Source: Thermoanaerobaculia bacterium
GTDB lineage: Bacteria > Acidobacteriota > Thermoanaerobaculia > Gp7-AA8
Direction of reading: 5' to 3'
Assembly (NCBI GenBank): GCA_017883235.1
Contig: JADGNY010000058.1
Span: 1-39,633 of the forward strand
Length of the DNA stretch: 39,633 nucleotides
The notes beneath the pieces are model-generated. The model was not told the origin of the DNA and did no database searches. It saw only the letters and a program-made list of their open reading frames with translations. A program made the translations under genes and the position numbers. Position 1 is the first letter of the stretch, and every line of letters starts with the position of its first letter. Shown here one piece after another: positions 1-8,160 of the stretch.

Positions 1-439
1 TTCGCACGAGTGTGCCGGAATCTCGCTCACGCATCGCCCTGATCAAGGTCCCTCACTCCCGCGATCACCGTTCCTCCGGTTGCGTGGTGGATCGGTGTCC
101 TCGAAGACGTTCGTTTCGCCGTTTTCCACAACCAATAACCAGCGACGCACACATCGAGTGCACACGAACATGTGCACTCTTCACTCGCGGTCGCCGACGA
201 CACTACCCAATCCCTCCACGAATTACGTTTTCCACAGGTTTCGAGGCATCCTCTGCGAAACGGTGAGAAATGCGGGCTAGCACCCACAGACAAGAGTGTC
301 TGTGCCACATTAGCTTCCACACGACTCCTCACTTCTGCCAATACCGGCGGCCAATGTGGCACAGACACTCTTGTCTGTGCCCCGGCCGGAGCCGCCGCCG
401 TTGGTTGTTTGCGTTCTCGAACTGGCACAAACAAATATC
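1..439. other. Non-coding leader with no supportable gene
   Basis: This stretch lies beyond the stop codon of the minus-strand oxygenase-like gene. Several overlapping frames are open, but none has a recognisable ribosome binding site, domain or conserved motif, and they compete with one another on both strands. The only structured element is the inverted repeat at 285-379, listed separately. The first 280 bases show nothing I can assign. Confidence 0.5.
285..379. repeat. Perfect 27-bp inverted repeat (palindromic element)
   Basis: The left arm at 285-311 and the right arm at 353-379 are exact reverse complements over 27 bases, with a 41-base loop. The arm core reads GAGTGTCTGTGCCACATT. As RNA this would be a very stable hairpin downstream of the minus-strand oxygenase-like gene, so it could act as a terminator or RNA stabiliser. 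No T-tract follows it. It belongs to the set of unrelated intergenic palindromes scattered through this window. Confidence 0.85.
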
Positions 440-1195
440 TCACCACATCGGCTTCTCCGGAGGCGGATCGAAATCGAACGATCCCAGCAACAGCCACCGC
501 CGCGCCTCCGCCTCCCGCCCGGCCCGCCCGACCAGCGGCGTGGTGTAGTGCCAGAAGGGGAGGCGGTAGACGGCGATGCCGCTGCGGCCGTTGACGTCGT
601 GGCTGGCGGAGAGGAAGCCGCGCTCTTCGTAGACGAGCTGCTGCGAGCGGACGGCGTCGTTGGAGAACATGATGTGGAGGTCGACGAAGCCGTTGCGTGA
701 CCCGGGACTCTCGGGATGATGATCGTTGTGCGGTCCGCTGTAGTCACCCTGCTCGTAGCAGATCACCTGCCGTCCCCCGGTCCCCCGTTCCACCGGCTTG
801 CCGACCACGGCCTCGGCGAATTCGTGGAACGATTCGGAGCGCATCATCTGCGCCAGTCCGATCCCGCGCGCGGCATCGAGCGCCTGCGACTTGCGCGAAT
901 TGAGCGTGGCGGTCTTCACGCGCACCGTTTTCCGCAGCGAGTCGGAGTAGTTCTTCTTCATCGACGCAATCCATTCACGCGGGATCGGCGTCTCCATCCG
1001 GCGGATGACCGGATACATGGCCCGGTCGAGCAGCTCGATGCATCGCCGTGCCACGCGGTCGTCGATCAGGTCGTCGAAGACCACGATCGGCGTGGCCCGT
1101 TTCGTGCGAAAGACATCGAGTCGCGGCGGGTCGGCGATCAGACGCTGGCCACGCTTGTTGAGGAGGTCGGCGAATTCAGACGGAAAGCTGTCCAT
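440..1195 (-). CDS. 2OG-Fe(II) oxygenase-like protein
   Basis: This 251-residue protein has the layout expected of a 2-oxoglutarate/Fe(II)-dependent oxygenase double-stranded beta-helix. A His-x-Asp pair lies in GPHNDHHPES near residue 160, a distal His lies in PFWHYTTPL near residue 215, and an Arg about 17 residues later (RRWLLLG) could bind the 2-oxoglutarate carboxylate. The first 100 residues are not recognisable. There is no signal peptide, so it is probably cytoplasmic. The ATG at 1195 diverges from the marR-yceI pair, so the MarR-type operator at 1212-1231 also lies immediately upstream of this gene and may regulate it. The substrate is unknown. The family call rests on motif spacing only. 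Confidence 0.6.
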   Translation of the reverse strand: MDSFPSEFADLLNKRGQRLIADPPRLDVFRTKRATPIVVFDDLIDDRVARRCIELLDRAMYPVIRRMETPIPREWIASMKKNYSDSLRKTVRVKTATLNSRKSQALDAARGIGLAQMMRSESFHEFAEAVVGKPVERGTGGRQVICYEQGDYSGPHNDHHPESPGSRNGFVDLHIMFSNDAVRSQQLVYEERGFLSASHDVNGRSGIAVYRLPFWHYTTPLVGRAGREAEARRWLLLGSFDFDPPPEKPMW

Positions 1196-1211
1196 GACAC
1201 CCGCAATTCTA

Positions 1212-1231
1212 AGTTACTTGACCAATCAACT
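1212..1231. promoter_or_regulatory. MarR-type palindromic operator
   Basis: The sequence has the symmetric form AGTTnnTTGnnCAAnnAACT, with seven matched pairs in two half-site blocks. This is the shape and length typical of MarR-family operators. It overlaps the -35 element of the downstream promoter and sits directly before a marR-like gene, so autorepression is the natural inference. It also lies in front of the divergent oxygenase-like gene. Confidence 0.7.
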
Positions 1232-1246
1232 AATGAGCGGTAATGT
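1218..1246 (+). promoter_or_regulatory. Sigma70-type promoter of the marR-yceI pair
   Basis: TTGACC at 1218-1223 and TAATGT at 1241-1246 are separated by exactly 17 bases. Transcription would begin around 1252-1254, which coincides with the in-frame GTG at 1254, so the message may be leaderless. The -35 hexamer lies inside the palindromic operator. Confidence 0.6.
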
Positions 1247-1253
1247 ACCGCCC

Positions 1254-1754
1254 GTGACTCGCGACATCCTTCACGAACTAAAGCAGAACAAGCCCTTCCC
1301 GTCGAAGGCGCAGGAGGCGGCCGTGGCCCTGCTCCGGACCGCGGACGTGTTGCGCCGGATCATCGGCACCGTCGTCGAGCCGAACGGGATCACCACGCAG
1401 CAGTACAACGTCCTGCGCATCCTGCGCGGCGCGGGGGAGCGGGGACTGCCGACGCTGGAGATCGCCGAGCGGATGATCGAGTCGGCGCCCGGCATCACCC
1501 GCCTCATCGACCGGCTGGAGACGAAGAAGCTGGTGGCGCGCGAGCGCTGCCTCACTGACCGGCGCCAGGTCTTCTGCCACATCACGGCGTCGGGATTGTC
1601 GCTCCTGACTTCTCTCGACAGGCCGATCCTCGACGCCACCAACACCGCCCTTGGCATTCTGAAAAAAACCGAGCTCACGAGCCTCATCGATCTTCTCGAC
1701 AGGACCCGCGAGCACAGCAACGAGCAGTTCATCGAAAGGAGACGTTCCCAATGA
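1254..1754 (+). CDS. MarR-family transcriptional regulator
   Basis: This is a winged-helix repressor of about 166 residues. The core reads TTQQYNVLRILRGAG (first helices), then PTLEIAERM and the recognition region ITRLIDRLETKKLVARE, then the wing CLTDRRQVFCHITASG, and a C-terminal dimerisation helix. I chose GTG 1254 because the promoter -10 (1241-1246) would place the transcript start there and because the protein then begins directly with the family-like TRDILHELKQ. In-frame ATGs at 1233 and 1194 are alternatives, but both lie upstream of the predicted transcript start. The stop overlaps the yceI start as ATGA, so the two are co-translated. Probable autorepressor and regulator of the YceI-family gene; the ligand is unknown. 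Confidence 0.88.
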   Translation: MTRDILHELKQNKPFPSKAQEAAVALLRTADVLRRIIGTVVEPNGITTQQYNVLRILRGAGERGLPTLEIAERMIESAPGITRLIDRLETKKLVARERCLTDRRQVFCHITASGLSLLTSLDRPILDATNTALGILKKTELTSLIDLLDRTREHSNEQFIERRRSQ

Positions 1755-2335
1755 AGTTCCGTACTCTCGCAGTCGCAGCATTCCTCGTCACCGCGTCGTC
1801 ACTCTTCGCCGACACGTTCAACGTCGACAAGGTTCATTCCGAGGCCAACTTCCAGGTGCGCCACATGATGAGCAAGGTCAGCGGCAAGTTTGACGACTTT
1901 AGCGGCAAGATCAACATCGACCGCGCCAATCCGTCCGCCTCATCGGTCGAGTTCACCATCAAGACGGCCTCGATCGACACCAGCAACGCCGATCGCGACA
2001 AGGATCTCCGCAGCGCCAATTTCTTCGACGTCGAGAAGAATCCCGAGATCACGTTCAAGAGCTCGAAGGTCGTCCCCTCGAAGAAGAAGGACGTGTACGA
2101 CGTCACCGGCGACCTGACCATGCACGGTGTGACGAAGCACGTCACGCTCCCGGTCGAATCCACCGGCTTTGGCAAGGATCCGTGGGGCGGCGAGCGCGCC
2201 GGCTTCTCCCTGACCACGACCGTCAACCGGAAGGACTACGGCATCAACTGGAACAAAGCCCTCGACAACGGCGGCGTCCTTCTGGGCGACGACGTGACGA
2301 TCAACATCAACCTCGAGGCGGTGAAGGCGAAGTAA
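1751..2335 (+). CDS. YceI-family secreted lipid-binding protein
   Basis: The 194-residue protein opens with a Sec signal peptide (MKFRTLAVAAFLVTASSLFA, cleavage after residue 20). The mature part shows the YceI lipocalin-like beta-barrel pattern: an early VDKVHSEANFQVRHMMSKV, a central block in which an SANFFDVEKNPEITFKSSK segment follows repeated Asp/Asn residues, then GDLTMHGVTKHVTLPVE and a C-terminal KDYGINWN. YceI proteins bind isoprenoid or other long-chain amphiphiles in the periplasm. AAAGGAG (1735-1741) is a good ribosome binding site. It overlaps the marR stop by four bases, and MarR-YceI pairing is common, which suggests induction by a small hydrophobic effector. Length is normal for the family. 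Confidence 0.92.
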   Translation: MKFRTLAVAAFLVTASSLFADTFNVDKVHSEANFQVRHMMSKVSGKFDDFSGKINIDRANPSASSVEFTIKTASIDTSNADRDKDLRSANFFDVEKNPEITFKSSKVVPSKKKDVYDVTGDLTMHGVTKHVTLPVESTGFGKDPWGGERAGFSLTTTVNRKDYGINWNKALDNGGVLLGDDVTININLEAVKAK

Positions 2336-2388
2336 AGGTTGCAGGGTTGCAGGGGACGTAATACTCAGCAACCCAGCTACCTGGTGTC

Positions 2389-2608
2389 GCGCCTCTCAAT
2401 TCACTGTCATCCTGAGCCGCCGGAGCCGCGTAATCGCGAAGCGATTGCGCGGCGCAGGACGGTCGAAGGACCCCCAAGTTGTATCCCGGTTGGGCGGCGG
2501 AATGTCGACATTCCGCCGCCCTTCCCTGGTTTCGATCTGGGGGTCCTTCGGCGCGCTCTGCCCCTCCGGGGCTGCCGCCGCCTCAGGATGACAGTGAATG
2601 AGAGGCGC
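2389..2608. repeat. Nested palindromic element, 220 bp
   Basis: The outer arms at 2389-2416 and 2582-2608 match as reverse complements over about 27 bases with a single one-base indel. An inner pair at 2464-2476 and 2538-2550 (CGAAGGACCCCCA and its complement) is perfect. The centre at 2492-2521 is a perfect 30-bp palindrome around AATGTCGACATT. The unit fills most of the convergent gap between yceI and the metallopeptidase gene. The whole could fold into a long cruciform or serve as a bidirectional terminator. The CTGTCATCCTGAG core resembles repeats that are dispersed in many genomes. Confidence 0.85.
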
Positions 2609-2632
2609 TCAACTCCGGACTTCAATCTTGCC

Positions 2633-4675
2633 CTACCGCCCCACCACCCCCACCGCCCTCTCCGTCGCCGCCAACAGCGCCTCAGGTCCCACCGGTGCGC
2701 CGGTAGCGTTCTTCATCCAGAGATCGGGGGTCACGCTTCCCATCCGGGCCATGCGTTCGAACTCGCTGCCGATGGCGCCGGCCTTCTTCATCTGCTCCTC
2801 GATCTGGAAGGCGATCATGTGGCCGATCGGGTAGTCGGGGAGATAGAGGAACGAGTCCACCATGTGCGCGTAGACGCCGAGGAGCGTCTCGTCGCGCAGA
2901 TGGAACACGGGAGCGTAGTAGTGGTTCCAGACATCCCGGGAAATCTGCACCACCGCCTCCTTCAGCTCCGCCGGAGTCGCATTTGGATGGTCGTACATCC
3001 AGTGCCACATCCCCATGTCGACCAGCGCCACGCCGGCGATCTCGTAGGCGCCCCAGAACTCGTTCAGCGTCTTCAGCGCGTCGCTCTCGGGCGACGGTTT
3101 GGCCAGCCCGAGCAACTCCAGATCGCGGTTCTGGAAGACGAACGCCAGCGCCTCGGTGAAGGCGGTGTTGGGAACGCCGGCGAGCAGCGTGTGATCGACG
3201 AGGTTCAGCGAGAACGTCTGCTCGACGTTGTGCCCCATCTCGTGCACGGCGATGTTGTAGCCCTTGTAGTCCATCCCGTCGGCGCCGACGCGCGTCCGGA
3301 GATGGGGATGGTCGGCGCGGCGGCCGGCGGGCATGGCGTGCCCCGATCCCCGCGCCGGATCGACGATGATGTTGTCCGCCAGCATCTTGGCCCGCTCCTC
3401 GGAAAAACCGAGCTCGCGGAACAGGCGCGGCATGTCGGCGTGATACGCCTCCGCGGTCGGATACTTCTTGCGCGTGATGCCGTCGAGTTGCGCGTCAGTA
3501 AAACTACCGCGCGGCCGGAAGCCGTTGTACCAGATGTCGAACGGCTCCAGCGGGCGGCCGAGACGTTTCTCGATCAACGCCGCCACGCGCGGTGCCAGCG
3601 GCGACGAGACGATCTGTTCCAGCATCGCCTTCACCCGCGCCTCCGGCAGCTCGCGCTCCTCGTCGAACTTCCGCGCGATCAGCGTCGGCGCGGTCGGTGA
3701 GTACGGATCGGCGAGCTTCGATGCGCGGAAGACCTTGAGGATCGTCGCGTACCGCGCGTTGGCCTCATGAATGGGCGCCTGCGGCGTGTAGTTGTCCGCA
3801 TCCTTCACGGCGGCCGGTTTGACGGCGTTCGTGGCCGGATTCCAGTCGACGTTCGGGTTATCGACCACGTCGTTCGGGATCGACTGATCGACGATCCGCT
3901 CCATCACCCGCTGGATGGTCCGCTGTTTGGCCAGGCCCGGCTTCCCTTCGCTGTACTCGGCCTTGATCTCGTCGCGCAGGTTCCAGTGCTCGAGCAGGCG
4001 CATCTTCGCCGGGAAGAGCCGCGCGCCGGCGTCGTCGACCAGGTGATGCATCCAGATGTTGTAGGTGGCCACGAACTGCGACGCCTCGCCCCCCGCTTTG
4101 GCGATGGCCAGGTTCACGTCCGCCGGCACGCGCCGCGAGAAGCGCTGCGCCAGCCGGGCCTCGGCCCACTGCCGCCGCGACCAGGAGTTGCCGTCTGTCA
4201 GTCTCTGTTCGAGCGTCGTCAGCGGAAAGTTGAGGAGGACGACGAAGGCCAGCTTGTTGGCGAAGAGGTCGTCGTTCAGATGCGCCGAGGGGTCGTAGCC
4301 GGCCATGATCTCGTCGAAGGGGTAGATCGGCCCGATGTTGAGATCCGACTGGCGCCGCAGCTCGCGGCCGATCTCGAGCATGTGCCCGTCGAGCTGCTCG
4401 AAGGCAAACTCCATCCGGCCGAAGAGGGCGTCGAGCGTCTTCGCCTCTCCCGCGAAGTTCGTCCTGGCAAACTCTGCGAACGCCGCCGCATCACCATCTT
4501 CGGCGCGCCAGAAGCCGGCGATCTGCTTCACACCGCGCGTTGCCTGCGCACGCTGTGCTTCGCCGTTTTTCGCGATCAGCTCGTTCGTAACGGTATCGAC
4601 GGGAAGAGTCATCTGGGAAAACGCGCTTCCGGCGATCGCCAGAGCGATCGCGGCCATGAAAAAGGTTCGTGACAC
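2633..4675 (-). CDS. Secreted gluzincin-type zinc metallopeptidase (M3-like)
   Basis: This protein of about 680 residues is probably exported. The start at GTG 4675 is preceded by AAAGGAG five bases upstream and is followed at once by the hydrophobic signal peptide FFMAAIALAIAGSAFSQ. The catalytic motif HEMGH (AVHEMGHNVEQ, near residue 478) supplies two zinc ligands and the general base. FTEALAF, about 35 residues later, supplies a plausible third Glu ligand as in gluzincins. The rest is mostly helical and acidic, consistent with an M3-like oligopeptidase fold, but the canonical M3 motif with a His three residues after HExxH is missing. An earlier in-frame start at 4732 would place polar residues before the signal peptide and lacks a ribosome binding site. 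It is divergent from folE. Substrate unknown. Confidence 0.75.
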   Translation of the reverse strand: MSRTFFMAAIALAIAGSAFSQMTLPVDTVTNELIAKNGEAQRAQATRGVKQIAGFWRAEDGDAAAFAEFARTNFAGEAKTLDALFGRMEFAFEQLDGHMLEIGRELRRQSDLNIGPIYPFDEIMAGYDPSAHLNDDLFANKLAFVVLLNFPLTTLEQRLTDGNSWSRRQWAEARLAQRFSRRVPADVNLAIAKAGGEASQFVATYNIWMHHLVDDAGARLFPAKMRLLEHWNLRDEIKAEYSEGKPGLAKQRTIQRVMERIVDQSIPNDVVDNPNVDWNPATNAVKPAAVKDADNYTPQAPIHEANARYATILKVFRASKLADPYSPTAPTLIARKFDEERELPEARVKAMLEQIVSSPLAPRVAALIEKRLGRPLEPFDIWYNGFRPRGSFTDAQLDGITRKKYPTAEAYHADMPRLFRELGFSEERAKMLADNIIVDPARGSGHAMPAGRRADHPHLRTRVGADGMDYKGYNIAVHEMGHNVEQTFSLNLVDHTLLAGVPNTAFTEALAFVFQNRDLELLGLAKPSPESDALKTLNEFWGAYEIAGVALVDMGMWHWMYDHPNATPAELKEAVVQISRDVWNHYYAPVFHLRDETLLGVYAHMVDSFLYLPDYPIGHMIAFQIEEQMKKAGAIGSEFERMARMGSVTPDLWMKNATGAPVGPEALLAATERAVGVVGR

Positions 4676-4706
4676 AGGAGCTCCTTTCGCTGCATGAGAG
4701 GCGGTA

Positions 4707-4744
4707 AGCATAGTGATCATCAGTTTATGCAAGCAAACACTTGC
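4707..4744 (-). promoter_or_regulatory. Putative promoter with inverted-repeat operator before the metallopeptidase gene
   Basis: On the minus strand TTGCTT (4731-4736) and TATGCT (4707-4712) are 18 bases apart, upstream of the metallopeptidase GTG. A short inverted repeat GCAAG-N6-CTTGC (4729-4733 and 4740-4744) covers the -35 element. It may be a repressor site shared with divergent folE. The hexamers are only moderate matches. Confidence 0.35.
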
Positions 4745-4799
4745 TTAATCTCCTCGCACGTGACATTCTCCGGATGCATTCAACGAGGAGGAGACATCC

Positions 4800-5384
4800 A
4801 TGCAGCAATCCACCCGCCGCGAGGTGCTCGAGTTTCCGGCTGAGCACGCGGCTTCCGATGCGGTCACGACGATTCTCAGGTTCATCGGCGAAGACCCGTC
4901 GCGCGACGGTCTCGTCGACACACCGGCGCGCGTGCTCAAGGCCTGGCGCGAGATGACGTCCGGCTATGACGACGATCCCGCCGAGATCCTGTCGCGCACC
5001 TTCGACGAGACCAGCGATGAGATGGTCGTTCTCCGCGGCATCGGTTTTCACTCCACCTGCGAGCACCACCTGCTGCCGTTCTACGGCCAGGTGAGCGTCG
5101 GCTATCTGCCGGGGAAGGTGGTCGGAATCAGCAAGCTGGCCCGGCTGGTCGACTGTTTCGGCCGGCGGCTGCAGATCCAGGAGCGGTTGACGCGGCAGAT
5201 CGCCGAGTCGATCGAAGCGCATCTCGAGGCTCGCGGCGTCGGTGTCATCGTAAGGGCGCATCACCTTTGCATGGGATGTCGCGGGGTACGGCAACAGACG
5301 ACGGAGATGGTGACCTCGTCGATGCTGGGTACGCTGCGCAGCGACCCCATGGCGCGCGCCGAGTTTCTGCGGCTTACGGAGTAA
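4800..5384 (+). CDS. folE: GTP cyclohydrolase I
   Basis: FolE converts GTP to 7,8-dihydroneopterin triphosphate, the first step of tetrahydrofolate and pterin synthesis. The 194-residue length is typical. Zinc and active-site residues are visible in [14 protein letters not shown] (Cys and His ligands), and the later [12 protein letters not shown] supplies the second zinc Cys. [14 protein letters not shown] and [14 protein letters not shown] are the family signature. The ATG at 4800 follows GAGGAGGAGA about seven bases upstream. The stop is two bases from the next gene, so the Rieske/FAD gene is probably co-transcribed. A folP gene lies about 30 kb away in the window. All expected catalytic residues are present. 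Confidence 0.96.
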   Translation: MQQSTRREVLEFPAEHAASDAVTTILRFIGEDPSRDGLVDTPARVLKAWREMTSGYDDDPAEILSRTFDETSDEMVVLRGIGFHSTCEHHLLPFYGQVSVGYLPGKVVGISKLARLVDCFGRRLQIQERLTRQIAESIEAHLEARGVGVIVRAHHLCMGCRGVRQQTTEMVTSSMLGTLRSDPMARAEFLRLTE

Positions 5385-5386
5385 CC

Positions 5387-6919
5387 ATGGATCTTAAATC
5401 AGGTATCGCTATCGAGGAAATCGCCGACGGCGGCATGCTGTCCGGCGACGTGGAGGGCGAGGCAGTCGTGCTCGTCCGGCAGGGGAAGGAAGTCTTTGCC
5501 GTCGGCGCGGAATGCACGCACTACCACGGCCCGCTGGCCGAGGGCATCGTCAGCGGTGAGTCGATCCGCTGTCCATGGCATCACGCCTGTTTCGATCTGC
5601 GGACCGGCGCACCGAGCGCCCCGGCGTTGAATCCGATCCCGGTGTGGAACGTCGAGCAGCGCGATGGGCGGGTCTTCGTGACCACGAAACGCGACATTCC
5701 GCCGCCGGCTCGGGCGAAGACGCCCATCGCCTCGGTCGGGATCGTCGGTGCCGGACCAGCCGGCAACGCCGCCGCGGAGATGCTGCGGAGCGAAGGATTC
5801 GCCGGAGCGATCACGATGATCGGCGCGGAAGAGACCGTTCCCATCGATCGGCCGAATCTCTCGAAGGAGTATCTCGCTGGTACCGCCCCCGAGAAGTGGA
5901 TGCCGCTGCGCGACGCTGACTACTATCGCGGCCAGAACATCGAAGTCCTCACCGGCCGCCGGGCCATGCAGCTCGACACCAGAACGAAGACCCTCACGCT
6001 CGACGACAGATCGAAGCGGACCTTCGACGCTATCCTCATCGCCACCGGTTCCGAGCCGGTGCGCCTCTCGCCTCCCGGCGCAGGCCGCGTCCACGTCCTG
6101 CGCACGCTGCGCGACAGCCGCGCCATCATCGCCCTTGCCGAAAAGAGCACTGCCAAGGGAAAGCGCGCGGTCGTCCTCGGCGCCAGTTTCATCGGCCTCG
6201 AAGTGGCCGCGTCGCTGCGCGCGCGCGAGGTCGACGTCACCGTCGTCGCCCCGGACGAGGTCCCGCTGGGGAAGCCGATGGGCGTCGAGGTCGGCGCCTT
6301 CATCCGCCGTCTCCATGAGCAGCACGGCGTTCATTTCCGCCTCGGCACGACCGTGGCCACCTTCGAAGGCGACCGCGTCGTCCTCGCGACAGGGGAACCG
6401 ATCCCCGCCGACTTCATCGTCGCCGGCGTCGGCGTCCGCCCGAACACCCAGCTCGCCCAGTCTGCCCAGCCTGACGCCCTGACGGTCGACAACGGCATCG
6501 TCGTCGACGAGTTCCTCGAGACTGCCGTCCCCGGCATCTTCGCCGCCGGCGACGTCGCCCACTACCCCGACAGCTTCACTGGAAACAAAATCCGCGTGGA
6601 GCACTGGGTCGCCGCCGGCCGCCAGGGCCAGACCGCCGCCCGCAACATCCTCGGCCGCCGCACCCCCCACACCGCGCCGCCGTTCTTCTGGAGCGCCCAC
6701 TACGACGTCACCATCGCCTACGTCGGCCACGCCGCCGGCTTCGACCGCGTCGAGATCCACGGCTCCCTCGACGACCGCCGCGCCCTGGCCGCCTATCACG
6801 CCGGCCCCCACCTCACCGCCATTGCCGCCATCGGCCTCGACCGCGAGTCGCTCCTGATCGAGAAGGCGATGGAGGAGGGGGACCGCAACGCGATCGACGC
6901 GGTGATCGCGCGGATCTAA
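5387..6919 (+). CDS. Rieske-domain FAD/NAD(P)H oxidoreductase (AIF-like)
   Basis: This 510-residue two-domain enzyme starts with a Rieske [2Fe-2S] domain whose ligands are Cys43-x-His45 in AECTHYHG and Cys62-x-x-His65 in RCPWHH. A pyridine-nucleotide-disulfide reductase module follows: FAD-binding GIVGAGPAGNAAAEML near residue 120, the NAD(P)-binding VVLGASFIGLEVAASL near residue 260, and the second FAD motif GIFAAGDVAHYP near residue 385. This architecture matches AIFM3/Nfrl-type proteins and ferredoxin reductases for Rieske-type electron transfer. The ATG at 5387 has GGAG six bases upstream inside the end of folE; earlier in-frame starts would lie in the folE reading region. No signal peptide is visible, so it is probably cytoplasmic. 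The electron acceptor is unknown. Confidence 0.9.
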   Translation: MDLKSGIAIEEIADGGMLSGDVEGEAVVLVRQGKEVFAVGAECTHYHGPLAEGIVSGESIRCPWHHACFDLRTGAPSAPALNPIPVWNVEQRDGRVFVTTKRDIPPPARAKTPIASVGIVGAGPAGNAAAEMLRSEGFAGAITMIGAEETVPIDRPNLSKEYLAGTAPEKWMPLRDADYYRGQNIEVLTGRRAMQLDTRTKTLTLDDRSKRTFDAILIATGSEPVRLSPPGAGRVHVLRTLRDSRAIIALAEKSTAKGKRAVVLGASFIGLEVAASLRAREVDVTVVAPDEVPLGKPMGVEVGAFIRRLHEQHGVHFRLGTTVATFEGDRVVLATGEPIPADFIVAGVGVRPNTQLAQSAQPDALTVDNGIVVDEFLETAVPGIFAAGDVAHYPDSFTGNKIRVEHWVAAGRQGQTAARNILGRRTPHTAPPFFWSAHYDVTIAYVGHAAGFDRVEIHGSLDDRRALAAYHAGPHLTAIAAIGLDRESLLIEKAMEEGDRNAIDAVIARI

Positions 6920-6921
6920 AC

Positions 6922-6970
6922 CGGAGCGCTGGCGTCTCGCCGGCTGGCTCGGCGGCGTCTCGCCGCTGAG
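6922..6970. repeat. Half copy of the CGGAGCGCTGGCGTCTCGCC repeat family
   Basis: This sequence begins two bases after the stop codon of the Rieske/FAD gene. It matches the arms of the inverted repeats at 35382-35535 and 37811-37946 and the half copy at 38839. Only one arm is present here, so it cannot fold like the full elements. Confidence 0.8.
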
Positions 6971-7105
6971 GGTTACCGAGCATGTATGGTCACTGGCGGG
7001 CGGTGGCGGTCGCGTCGGAGAATCATTCTGTTCAAGCCGCGATTCGCCCGTGCGCACGGTCACACGGCTCCCGCGCACGGTTACACGGCTGGTGCGCACG
7101 TGCTA

Positions 7106-7490
7106 CCAGTGGGGTACCCACCGTCCCCCAGTGGGGTACGCCCCGTCCCCCAGTGGGGTACGCACCGTCCCCTGGTGGGGTACGCCCCGTCCCCCAGTGG
7201 GGTACGCACCGTCCCCTGGTGGGGTACGCCCCGTCCCCCAGTGGGGTACGCCCCGTCCCCCAGTGGGGTACGCCCCGTCCCCCAGTGGGGTACGCCCCGT
7301 CCCCCAGTGGGGTACGCCCCGTCCCCCAGTGGGGTACACACCCGTCCCCCAGTGGGGTACACACCGTCCCCCAGTGGGGTACGCACCGTCCCCCAGTGGG
7401 GTACGCACCGTCCCCCAGTGGGGCACCCACCGTCCCCCAGTGGGGCACCCACCGTCCCCCAGTGGGGTACGCACCGTCCCCCAGTGGGTC
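7106..7490. repeat. 22-bp direct tandem repeat array, 17 full units plus a partial unit
   Basis: The unit is CCAGTGGGGTACGCCCCGTCC plus one C, repeated head to tail from 7106 to 7480, with a broken eighteenth unit at 7481. Unit 11 (7326-7348) is 23 bases long. Variants occur at fixed columns: CCAG/CTGG, GTACGC/GTACAC/GCACCC, and CCCCG/CACCG. There are no spacers, so this is not a CRISPR array. The unit contains the near-palindrome CCCCA-G-TGGGG. No stop trinucleotide occurs in any of the six phases, which makes every frame appear open across it; I see no evidence that it is translated. The flanks hold two further short repeat families at 7040-7100 and 7500-7575. Confidence 0.95.
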
Positions 7491-8160
7491 ACTACCTGTG
7501 TCGCAGCGCGACATCCCCCGCATCGCAGCGTGGGAGCCCCATGTAGCAGCGTGAGAGCCCCATGTCGCAACGCGACTACCCGCGACCCGCTCACACGGTG
7601 AGCCGGACCAGGAGTTCCAACGGCGCGCTCACGATCGCTCTCCCTTGACTCCTCCACCTCCGCCCTTCGACGACATCTCAGCCGATTCCGACCGGCCAGA
7701 ATTTCCGGAATTCCCCGGCCAGAACTTCCGGAACCGGCATCGCTCACGCGGTGAGCCGCCTCCTCACACGACGAGCCGTCCCGAGCGCACGGGGTGTCGG
7801 CCAGCACACGCGGCAAATCGACCGGATTGAAGGCGCAACCCGCACGCACGTCCAATCCAAACCAGAATGCGTCGATCGACGTCCTCGGTGCGTTCGACAA
7901 CGTCGCGCTCGCGGTTAACCAGCCGGCCGATGGCGTGCGTTAGCTGTACGACGACGCCAGCCGTTCGCAGGGTCGCATCTGGAAACCCACCTTCCTGAGG
8001 CGGTCTCTCATGGACGTTAAGTTGAAATTCCCAGATACCCCAACTACCCCTACGCTGCACTTCCCAGATGCCAGTTGGATATTCATCATCCCGACTGCTT
8101 CGTACATGGTCAGAATGGAGTCGACCGGAAATAGGAGCTAGACAGACGGGAGACAGTGGC
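7491..8160. other. Intergenic stretch with short degenerate repeats, no supportable gene
   Basis: The left part (7500-7575) carries imperfect copies of GCAGCGTGGGAGCCCCATGT. Around 7700-7735 a CCGGCCAGAA-TTCCGGAA motif is repeated twice. From about 7840 to 8160 the base composition becomes more AT-rich, leading into the orphan gene at 8161. An open frame on the minus strand (7764-8201) has no recognisable motif and overlaps the start of that gene, so I do not call it. Confidence 0.45.

Noticed and set aside
2339-4672. Long plus-strand frames (453 and 301 residues) opposite the metallopeptidase
   Set aside because: They are Arg/His/Val-rich antisense shadows of the HEMGH peptidase gene, which has a signal peptide, motif and ribosome binding site.
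5399-7099. 566-residue minus-strand frame opposite the Rieske/FAD oxidoreductase
   Set aside because: It is a high-GC antisense shadow; the plus strand carries intact Rieske and dinucleotide-binding motifs.
7106-7490. Possible CRISPR array
   Set aside because: Units are directly adjacent with no unique spacers, and no cas genes are present.
6982-7900. Long Pro/Gly-rich open frames across the 22-bp array in all six frames
   Set aside because: The 22-bp unit has no stop in any phase, so all frames stay open by default. No ribosome binding site, signal peptide or conserved end is seen.
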